A DNA stretch of 12,565 nucleotides from Chryseobacterium gleum (GTDB lineage: Bacteria > Bacteroidota > Bacteroidia > Flavobacteriales_D > Sanyastnellaceae), in assembly GCA_945883885.1 (NCBI GenBank), contig CAMCYM010000024.1, forward strand, positions 1 to 12,565, written 5' to 3'. The notes below the pieces were generated by a model. It ran no database searches. It worked only from the letters and a program-made list of their open reading frames with translations, and had not been told where the DNA came from. Position numbers and translations under genes: made by a program. How positions within the stretch are numbered: position 1 is the first letter of the stretch; every line of letters begins with the position of its first letter. Positions 7,914 to 12,565 of the stretch are shown in pieces.

Positions 7914-8204
7914 ATGCAGGTGCAGATTCACTCCATCCATTTTGATGCCGATCGCAAGCTGTTGGATTTCATTGAGGCTCGGTTAGCGAAGTTGGGGACG
8001 TTCCACGACCAGCTAATTTCCGGCGAAGTGTTTTTGCGGCTCGAGCGGAATTCGGACCACGCGAACAAGGTGGCAGAGATCAAGGTTCACGTGCCAGGAA
8101 CGGATTATTTCGCGAAGCGTCGGTCGGACAGTTTTGAGGTGGCATGTGACGAAGTGGTAGAAGCCATCCGGGGCCAAATGGTGAAGCGGAAGAAAGGGCA
8201 CTGA
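7914..8204 (+). CDS. hpf: Short ribosome hibernation promoting factor (HPF/RaiA family)
   Basis: HPF-family proteins bind the 30S decoding centre where mRNA and tRNA sit, silencing ribosomes in slow growth. The 96-residue protein starts MQVQIHSIHFDADRKLLDFI and includes VFLRLERNSDHANKVAEIKV and SDSFEVACDEVVEAIRGQM, which fits the beta-alpha-beta-beta-beta-alpha HPF fold. It ends with a basic KRKKGH tail. It has only this domain, not the C-terminal dimerisation domain of long HPF. It could be called RaiA (YfiA) or short HPF; sequence does not separate these well. The ATG at 7914 is 12 nt after the xer stop, so co-transcription is likely. A GC-rich hairpin follows the stop. Placement between rpsU and the tRNA-tuf unit puts it among translation genes. 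Confidence 0.9.
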   Translation: MQVQIHSIHFDADRKLLDFIEARLAKLGTFHDQLISGEVFLRLERNSDHANKVAEIKVHVPGTDYFAKRRSDSFEVACDEVVEAIRGQMVKRKKGH

Positions 8205-8205
8205 A

Positions 8206-8236
8206 CCGCCGTGAACGGGCCGTTCCGCGGATTTTC
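8206..8236 (+). terminator. GC-rich palindromic hairpin after hpf, probable terminator
   Basis: The perfect palindrome GAACGGGCCCGTTC (8213-8226) is flanked by CCGC (8206-8209) and GCGG (8228-8231), which can extend the stem across a small internal loop. TTTT follows at 8233-8236. It begins two bases after the hpf stop, so a terminator is the simplest reading. The short T-run makes it weaker than the rpsU hairpin, and a protein-binding operator cannot be excluded. Confidence 0.5.
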
Positions 8237-8266
8237 GGCCTTTGTCGAAAAGATTTGGAATGGCTT

Positions 8267-8296
8267 TTGCAAGCACCGATTTGTTGTGTACATTTG
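8267..8296 (+). promoter_or_regulatory. Bacteroidota-type sigma-A promoter for the tRNA-tuf unit
   Basis: TTTG at 8267-8270, 18 nt, then TACATTTG at 8289-8296 is an exact match to the TTTG/TAnnTTTG consensus. Transcription would start near 8302-8305, giving about 46-50 nt of leader before the first tRNA at 8351. No other promoter this good is seen before tuf, so it probably drives the four tRNAs and tuf, and by read-through the tRNA-Trp-secE-nusG genes. Confidence 0.85.
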
Positions 8297-8350
8297 CCGT
8301 CCTGAATCCGGGGCGGCATTTGTCTTTTCCGGAGGTTCTTTGACAACGAC

Positions 8351-8424
8351 GCCGGTGTAGCTCAGTTGGCCAGAGCAGCTGATTTGTAATCAGCGGGTCG
8401 GGGGTTCGAATCCCTCCACCGGCT
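8351..8424 (+). tRNA. tRNA-Thr (anticodon TGT)
   Basis: The acceptor GCCGGTG pairs with CACCGGC (8417-8423). The anticodon stem GCTGA/TCAGC encloses the loop TTTGTAA, giving anticodon TGT for Thr ACA. The T-loop is TTCGAAT and the discriminator base is T. CCA is not encoded (CAT follows). This is the first of four tRNAs upstream of tuf. Confidence 0.97.
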
Positions 8425-8441
8425 CATCGCGCGTCTCATGG

Positions 8442-8475
8442 GTGGATGCCCTCTTCTGAATGGAAGAGGCTCCAC
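8442..8475 (+). other. Strong hairpin in the tRNA-Thr/tRNA-Tyr spacer
   Basis: CCTCTTC (8450-8456) and GAAGAGG (8463-8469) form a 7-bp stem with a TGAATG loop. GTGGA (8442-8446) and TCCAC (8471-8475) extend it by five more pairs across small bulges. There is no T-run, and more tRNAs follow, so a terminator is unlikely. A processing signal or a structured spacer in the tRNA precursor is more likely; its role is unproven. Confidence 0.6.
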
Positions 8476-8486
8476 ATCTTGAATAC

Positions 8487-8569
8487 GGGGGTACGCCGGA
8501 GCTGGAGAGCCGGGGCAGACTGTAAATCTGTTGTCTATGACTGAATAGGTTCGATTCCTATTACCCCCA
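8487..8569 (+). tRNA. tRNA-Tyr (anticodon GTA)
   Basis: The acceptor GGGGGTA pairs with TACCCCC (8562-8568). The anticodon stem GCAGA/TCTGT holds loop CTGTAAA, giving anticodon GTA. A long variable arm makes it a class II tRNA of 83 nt, as expected for bacterial tRNA-Tyr. The T-loop is TTCGATT. The discriminator is A and CCA is not encoded. Confidence 0.97.
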
Positions 8570-8604
8570 CTACCGGAAGCATCTTCGGCTGCCCCGGGTA
8601 CCAC

Positions 8605-8677
8605 GCGGAAGTAGCTCAGTTGGTAGAGCATCAGCCTTCCAAGCTGAATGTCGCGAGTTCGAATCTCGTCTTCCGCT
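8605..8677 (+). tRNA. tRNA-Gly (anticodon TCC)
   Basis: The acceptor GCGGAAG pairs with CTTCCGC (8670-8676). The anticodon stem TCAGC/GCTGA holds loop CTTCCAA, giving anticodon TCC for GGA/GGG. The T-loop is TTCGAAT and the discriminator is T. CCA follows directly at 8678-8680, so this tRNA may carry an encoded 3' CCA, unlike the other four in the window. Confidence 0.97.
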
Positions 8678-8693
8678 CCACGTTAGAATTCAA

Positions 8694-8765
<72 letters not shown>

Positions 8766-8803
8766 CTAATAATCAATCAGTTCCACCGTTAATATCACCA
8801 GCA

Positions 8804-9991
8804 ATGGCAAAAGAAACGTTCGACCGTTCCAAGCCGCACGTAAACATCGGCACCATCGGTCACGTCGACCACGGTAAGACCACCCTTACCGCGGCCATCA
8901 CGAAGGTTCTCGCAGACAAGGGTCTGAGCGAGGCGCGTTCGTTTGACCAGATCGACAACGCTCCGGAAGAAAAGGAGCGGGGTATCACGATCAACTCTTC
9001 ACACGTGGAGTACTCGACGGCGAACCGTCACTACGCTCACGTGGACTGCCCGGGTCACGCCGACTATGTGAAGAACATGGTTACGGGTGCTGCCCAAATG
9101 GACGGTGCCATCCTCGTAGTGGCTGCCACGGACGGTCCGATGCCGCAAACGCGCGAGCACATCCTGCTCGGCCGTCAGGTCGGTATTCCGCGGATGGTGG
9201 TCTTCATGAACAAAGTCGACATGGTCGATGACCCGGAGCTTCTCGAACTCGTCGAGATGGAAATCCGCGAGTTGTTGAGCTTCTACGAGTACGACGGCGA
9301 CAACGGACCGGTCGTGCAGGGTTCTGCACTCGGTGCGTTGAACGGCGAAGGAAAGTGGGTGGACACGGTCATGACCCTCATGGATGCTGTCGATACGTGG
9401 ATCGAGATCCCGCCCCGCGACAACGAGAAGCCCTTCTTGATGTCTGTCGAGGACGTCTTCACCATCACGGGTCGCGGCACGGTTGCCACGGGCCGGATTG
9501 AGACCGGAGTCATCAACACGAGCGATCCGGTTGAAATCCTCGGTCTTCAGGAAGAGAAGATGACCTCTACGGTAACGGGTGTGGAGATGTTCCGTAAGAT
9601 TCTTGACCGCGGTGAGGCTGGCGACAACGTCGGTTTGCTCCTCCGTGGTATCGACAAGAAGGACATCCGCCGCGGGATGGTCATCGCGAAGCCGAACTCC
9701 ATCAAGGTGCACACCCGCTTCAAGGCTGAGGTGTACATCCTGAAGAAGGAAGAAGGTGGTCGTCACACGCCGTTCCACAACAAGTACCGTCCCCAGTTCT
9801 ACTTCCGTACCACGGACGTGACCGGTGAGATTGTGCTCGAGGCGGGTCGTGAGATGGTCATGCCGGGTGACAACGTCACCATCGAGGTGAGCTTGATCAA
9901 CCCGATCGCCATGGACCGCGGTCTCCGTTTCGCCATCCGTGAGGGCGGCCGTACGGTGGGTGCCGGTCAGGTGACCGAGGTGATTGCATAA
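8804..9991 (+). CDS. tuf: Elongation factor Tu
   Basis: EF-Tu is the GTPase that brings aminoacyl-tRNA to the ribosomal A site. The 395-residue length is normal. The G1/P-loop is GHVDHGKT (19-26), the switch I segment contains RGITIN, G3 is DCPGH, G4 is NKVD and G5 is near GSAL. Domains 2 and 3 follow with GRGTVATGRIETG, TGVEMFRK, EGGRHTPF and FRTTDVTG, ending in GGRTVGAGQV. Compared with neighbouring genes, the codons lean to GGT, CGT and AAG with many C-ending codons, as expected for one of the most highly expressed genes. There is no Shine-Dalgarno before the ATG; the leader is AT-rich (TTAATATCACCAGCA). Four tRNA genes precede it in one probable transcript, and two hairpins follow its stop. 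Confidence 0.99.
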   Translation: MAKETFDRSKPHVNIGTIGHVDHGKTTLTAAITKVLADKGLSEARSFDQIDNAPEEKERGITINSSHVEYSTANRHYAHVDCPGHADYVKNMVTGAAQMDGAILVVAATDGPMPQTREHILLGRQVGIPRMVVFMNKVDMVDDPELLELVEMEIRELLSFYEYDGDNGPVVQGSALGALNGEGKWVDTVMTLMDAVDTWIEIPPRDNEKPFLMSVEDVFTITGRGTVATGRIETGVINTSDPVEILGLQEEKMTSTVTGVEMFRKILDRGEAGDNVGLLLRGIDKKDIRRGMVIAKPNSIKVHTRFKAEVYILKKEEGGRHTPFHNKYRPQFYFRTTDVTGEIVLEAGREMVMPGDNVTIEVSLINPIAMDRGLRFAIREGGRTVGAGQVTEVIA

Positions 9992-9993
9992 TC

Positions 9994-10009
9994 AGGAGGT
10001 TCGCCTCCT
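9994..10009 (+). other. Small hairpin immediately after tuf containing AGGAGG
   Basis: AGGAGG (9994-9999) pairs perfectly with CCTCCT (10004-10009) around a TTCG tetraloop, beginning two bases after the tuf stop. It could help ribosome release or protect the mRNA 3' end. With only TT after it, it is not a convincing terminator by itself. Confidence 0.6.
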
Positions 10010-10023
10010 TCAACGTAGATTTA

Positions 10024-10056
10024 GAAAGAAGGCCTCCGAATGGGGGGCCTTCTTTC
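10024..10056 (+). terminator. Long hairpin between tuf and tRNA-Trp, probable partial terminator
   Basis: GAAAGAAGGCCTCC (10024-10037) pairs with GGGGGCCTTCTTTC (10043-10056), 14 pairs with one G-T wobble, and a 5-nt loop. The 3' arm itself is T-rich (TTCTTTC), but CCCAT rather than a T-run follows. tRNA-Trp starts only 7 nt later with no room for a promoter. Some read-through is therefore likely, or the stem is a processing site. Confidence 0.7.
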
Positions 10057-10062
10057 CCATCT

Positions 10063-10134
10063 ACGGGCGTAGCTCAATGGTAGAGTAGTGGTCTCCAAAA
10101 CCATTGGTTGCAGGTTCGAGTCCTGCCGCCCGTG
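10063..10134 (+). tRNA. tRNA-Trp (anticodon CCA)
   Basis: The acceptor ACGGGCG pairs with CGCCCGT (10127-10133). The anticodon stem GTGGT/ACCAT holds loop CTCCAAA, giving anticodon CCA for UGG. The T-loop is TTCGAGT and the discriminator is G. CCA is not encoded (CAA follows). It sits between the post-tuf hairpin and secE, 14 nt before the secE ATG. Confidence 0.97.
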
Positions 10135-10148
10135 CAAATTTGAATCGC

Positions 10149-10367
10149 ATGTCCTCCTTCATCGCATACCTGCAGGAATCCTACCAGGAACTGATGACCA
10201 AAGTGACTTGGCCCACGTGGCGTGAGTTGCAGGGGTCGGCTGTGCTTGTGTTCGTGTCTTCCTTGTTGATTGCCGGTGTGGTGTTCCTGATGGATTGGAT
10301 CTTCGGCGTGAATCCCGAAGGTTCCCTTTGGAACGGCCTCATCGGTCTGATTTACTCCATCTTCTGA
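10149..10367 (+). CDS. secE: Preprotein translocase subunit SecE
   Basis: SecE is an essential inner-membrane subunit of the SecYEG channel for protein export and membrane insertion. The 72-residue protein is the short single-helix form. An amphipathic N-terminal part contains the conserved YQELMTKVTWPTWRELQ, followed by one transmembrane helix (about 31-52, VLVFVSSLLIAGVVFLMDWIF) and a short C-terminal tail. The frame stays open back to 10104, but that lies inside tRNA-Trp; ATG 10149 gives the conserved start MSSFIAYLQES. The nusG start follows 19 nt after the stop, the usual secE-nusG pairing. Confidence 0.96.
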   Translation: MSSFIAYLQESYQELMTKVTWPTWRELQGSAVLVFVSSLLIAGVVFLMDWIFGVNPEGSLWNGLIGLIYSIF

Positions 10368-10386
10368 CGTCGTGTCTGCCTCCGTT

Positions 10387-10938
10387 ATGAACGACATTGA
10401 AAAGAAGTGGTACGTAGTGCGTGCCATCAGCGGCCAGGAAAAGAAGGTCAAAGAGACCCTCGAAGCTGTCCTGACCGCTGAGGGCATGCAGCATTACGTG
10501 GGGCAAATTCTCATTCCTGTGGAGAAGATTTTCCAAATCAGGAACGGGAAAAAGGTCAGCAAAGAACGCAACGTCTATCCGGGGTACATCTACCTCGAGG
10601 CGGCGCTTGTAGGGGAATTGCCTCACCTGGTCCGGAACGTAACCGGAGTCATCGGCTTCTTGGGTGCCGAGAAGAAAGGGGAACCCCTTGCGGTGCGTCA
10701 GTCTGAAATGAACCGAATCCTCGGGGTCATTGACGACATGATTGATACGGACGAGGAAATGCTGATTCCCTACAAGATCGGGGAAATGGTAAAGGTCACG
10801 GATGGACCGTTCACGGGTTTCCTCGGAAACATCGAAGAAGTCAACGAGGACAAGAAAAAGCTGAAGGTGATGGTCAAGATTTTCGGGCGGAAGACGCCGG
10901 TAGAGCTTGGCTACATGCAGGTGGAAAAGGAGAATTAA
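10387..10938 (+). CDS. nusG: Transcription termination/antitermination factor NusG
   Basis: NusG binds RNA polymerase, affects pausing and Rho termination, and links polymerase to the ribosome through its KOW domain. The 183-residue protein has the NGN domain (about 7-113) with KWYVVRAISGQEKKV and NVYPGYIYL, and the C-terminal KOW domain (about 130-183) with VKVTDGPFTGFLGNIEEV. The GPFTGFLG loop is the canonical KOW signature. ATG 10387 is preferred because it gives the standard short lead before KWYVV. An in-frame GTG at 10372 would add five residues. No Shine-Dalgarno is seen. It lies between secE and rplK, the common bacterial order. Confidence 0.96.
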   Translation: MNDIEKKWYVVRAISGQEKKVKETLEAVLTAEGMQHYVGQILIPVEKIFQIRNGKKVSKERNVYPGYIYLEAALVGELPHLVRNVTGVIGFLGAEKKGEPLAVRQSEMNRILGVIDDMIDTDEEMLIPYKIGEMVKVTDGPFTGFLGNIEEVNEDKKKLKVMVKIFGRKTPVELGYMQVEKEN

Positions 10939-11025
10939 ACTTGGAACAGACAGCCTGGGTCGTCGCAGTGTCCCTGAATGCTTCCCATTCGCGCGCGCCG
11001 AGGACTGTTCACTATATAACAACTC

Positions 11026-11463
11026 ATGGCTAAAGAAGTAGTAGCTTTCATCAAGCTGCAAATCAAAGGCGGTGCGGCCAACCCGTCACCTCCCGTGGGA
11101 CCTGCTTTGGGTTCCAAGGGGGTGAACATCATGGAGTTCTGCAAGCAGTTCAATGCGCGGACCCAGGATAAAGCGGGGAAGGTGTGCCCGGTGCTGATTA
11201 CGGTCTACGCGGACAAGTCGTTTGACTTTGTCATCAAGACTGCTCCGGCCGCAGTTCAACTGATGGAAATCGCCAAACTCAAAGGCGGATCATCAGAACC
11301 GAACCGCAAAAAGGTCGCAGAAGTTTCGTGGGACCAAATCCGCACGATTGCAGAGGACAAAATGCCAGATCTGAACTGTTTCACAATCGAATCGGCGATG
11401 TCGATGGTTGCGGGAACGGCACGGAGCATGGGCATTCGCGTCGAAGGTGATCGCCCCTTCTAA
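11026..11463 (+). CDS. rplK: 50S ribosomal protein uL11
   Basis: uL11 binds 23S rRNA at the GTPase-associated centre, where EF-Tu and EF-G are stimulated, and is needed for the RelA response to uncharged tRNA. The 145-residue sequence shows the proline-rich PSPPVGPALG (21-29 region), GVNIMEFCKQFN, ITVYADKSFDF, and the C-terminal rRNA-binding part with VAGTARSMGIRV. ATG 11026 gives the conserved MAKEVVAFIKLQIKGG start. An 87-nt gap separates it from nusG. It contains no TAnnTTTG promoter and no clear terminator; only an AT-rich TATATAAC lies just before the ATG. Read-through from nusG is therefore likely. Confidence 0.98.
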   Translation: MAKEVVAFIKLQIKGGAANPSPPVGPALGSKGVNIMEFCKQFNARTQDKAGKVCPVLITVYADKSFDFVIKTAPAAVQLMEIAKLKGGSSEPNRKKVAEVSWDQIRTIAEDKMPDLNCFTIESAMSMVAGTARSMGIRVEGDRPF

Positions 11464-11481
11464 TGTCGTAACAAGCGCAAA

Positions 11482-12177
11482 ATGGGACGATTAACAAAGA
11501 ACCAAAAGGCTGTCGCGGAGAAGTTTGACGCTTCGAAGTCGTACACGTTGGCAGAGGCTTCCGCACTCGTGCGGGACTTGTCGCGGACGAAGTTCGACGC
11601 TTCCGTGGACATCGCTGTGCGTTTGGGCGTAGACCCCCGAAAGGCGAACCAAATGGTGCGTGGCGTTGTCTCCCTTCCTCACGGAACGGGCAAGGCGGTG
11701 CGCGTGCTGGTACTCTGTAATCCTGACAAAGTTCAGGAGGCACAGGATGCAGGAGCCGACCACGTGGGTCTCGACGACTACTTAGAGAAGATCAAGGGCG
11801 GTTGGACCGACATCGACGTCATCATCACCACTCCCCAAGTAATGGGCAAAGTGGGTACCCTGGGACGTATCCTGGGTCCCCGCGGACTCATGCCGAACCC
11901 GAAGTCGGGAACGGTCACGATGGAGGTGGGGAAAGCGGTAACGGACGTTAAGTCCGGTAAGATTGACTTCAAGGTTGACAAGTACGGCATCGTGCACACG
12001 TCCATCGGCAAGACCTCCTTTACGGCGGACAAGCTGCGTGAGAACGCGTCGGAAGTACTGACCACCTTGATGCGGTTGAAGCCGTCGGCAGCAAAAGGTA
12101 CCTACATGGTAAGCATTCACTTGAGCTCGACCATGGGTCCGGGTGTACGGGTGGATGCCAAGTCGGCGGTCGCATAA
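11482..12177 (+). CDS. rplA: 50S ribosomal protein uL1
   Basis: uL1 forms the mobile L1 stalk beside the E site and helps release deacylated tRNA. The 231-residue length is normal. The L1 signature runs from about 121 (MGKVGTLGRILGPRGLMPNP), followed by KSGTVT. RLGVDPRKANQMVRG and the C-terminal HLSSTMGPGVRVD also match. It starts 18 nt after rplK. In many bacteria L1 represses its own rplK-rplA mRNA by binding a leader that mimics its 23S site. The 87-nt rplK leader here could hold such a site, but I could not identify it by eye. Confidence 0.98.
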   Translation: MGRLTKNQKAVAEKFDASKSYTLAEASALVRDLSRTKFDASVDIAVRLGVDPRKANQMVRGVVSLPHGTGKAVRVLVLCNPDKVQEAQDAGADHVGLDDYLEKIKGGWTDIDVIITTPQVMGKVGTLGRILGPRGLMPNPKSGTVTMEVGKAVTDVKSGKIDFKVDKYGIVHTSIGKTSFTADKLRENASEVLTTLMRLKPSAAKGTYMVSIHLSSTMGPGVRVDAKSAVA

Positions 12178-12189
12178 TCCTGAGGAAAA

Positions 12190-12565
12190 ATGACTCGCGA
12201 AGAAAAGAACCAAGTGATCGCAGAGATCTCCCAGGTGTTGGCGGATCGCAATGTGATTTACCTGACGGATGCGACGGGCATGAACTCGGAGGAAACCACG
12301 GGTTTCCGCCGGGAGTGCTACAAGCGTGGCATCTCTGTTCGGGTGGTAAAGAACACGCTCTTGCGCAAAGCACTGGAGCGTACGGAAAGCAAGAACTTCG
12401 AAGAACTCTATGGTTCACTGAAAGGCCAAACAGCTTTGCTGGCGGCTGAAGTCGGCAACGTGCCGGCGCGGTTGATCAAGGATTTTTCGAAGAAATCGGA
12501 CAAGCTGGTGCTGAAAGCGGCCTACATCGACGAAGCATGCTTCGTGGGTGCGAGCCAGCTCGATG
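12190..12565 (+). CDS. rplJ: 50S ribosomal protein uL10, 3'-truncated by window edge
   Basis: uL10 forms the base of the ribosomal stalk and anchors L7/L12 dimers. The visible 125 codons begin MTREEKNQVIAEISQVL and include VRVVKNTLLRKALE, GSLKGQTALLAA, and VLKAAYIDEACFVGASQLD, all typical of the N-terminal rRNA-binding domain. The C-terminal L7/L12-binding helix is outside the window. TGAGG lies just before the ATG, one of the two Shine-Dalgarno-like sites in the window, with a short spacing of about 4-5 nt. It begins 12 nt after rplA. rplL, rpoB and rpoC would be expected downstream. Confidence 0.96.
   Translation, partial: MTREEKNQVIAEISQVLADRNVIYLTDATGMNSEETTGFRRECYKRGISVRVVKNTLLRKALERTESKNFEELYGSLKGQTALLAAEVGNVPARLIKDFSKKSDKLVLKAAYIDEACFVGASQLD

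Noticed and set aside
8999..9778. 259-codon minus-strand frame opposite tuf
   Set aside because: It mirrors the strong codon bias of tuf, and its histidine/valine/arginine-rich translation is typical of an antisense shadow.
10104..10148. N-terminal extension of SecE into tRNA-Trp
   Set aside because: The open frame there is accidental; those bases form the anticodon and T arms of the tRNA, and the conserved SecE start is at 10149.
10939..11025. Possible promoter in the nusG-rplK gap (TATATAAC before the ATG)
   Set aside because: It is not a TAnnTTTG match, has no upstream TTTG at the right distance, and is too close to the ATG for a normal leader.

Overview
The window is a stretch of core bacterial chromosome with every recognisable gene on the + strand. 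It looks like a GC-rich member of the Bacteroidota, probably near the Flavobacteriales. Three signs support this. Two promoters match the Bacteroidota sigma-A consensus (TTTG, about 18-21 nt, TAnnTTTG). Almost no gene has a Shine-Dalgarno sequence before its start. The gene orders purM-prfA-pyrF and rpsU-xerC-hpf-tRNAs-tuf are ones I associate with that phylum. The phylum call is an inference, since no 16S rRNA is present.

Positions 1-2689 hold a tightly packed group: the 3' part of purM (purine synthesis), prfA (release factor 1) and pyrF (pyrimidine synthesis). Stops and starts overlap. Positions 2766-6682 hold a second tight group: an AGCS-family sodium:amino-acid symporter, a membrane-anchored helix-hairpin-helix protein, apt (adenine salvage) and an acyl-CoA dehydrogenase.

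Positions 6683-8204 hold rpsU (ribosomal protein bS21) with its own promoter and hairpin terminator, then a Xer-type tyrosine recombinase and a short ribosome hibernation factor. A second strong promoter at about 8267-8296 drives tRNA-Thr(TGT), tRNA-Tyr(GTA), tRNA-Gly(TCC), tRNA-Thr(GGT) and tuf (EF-Tu). Two hairpins follow tuf, then tRNA-Trp(CCA), secE, nusG, rplK, rplA and the 5' part of rplJ, which runs off the window.

The right half is therefore a translation and transcription supercluster: aminoacyl-tRNA delivery (EF-Tu with five tRNAs), ribosome parts (bS21, uL11, uL1, uL10), ribosome hibernation (HPF), transcription elongation (NusG) and protein export (SecE). No mobile element, CRISPR array, phage gene or defence system is visible. 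I do not see a previously undescribed system. The points worth a second look are regulatory: a shared promoter/start sequence, hairpins around tuf and inside the tRNA cluster, and the near-absence of Shine-Dalgarno sites.
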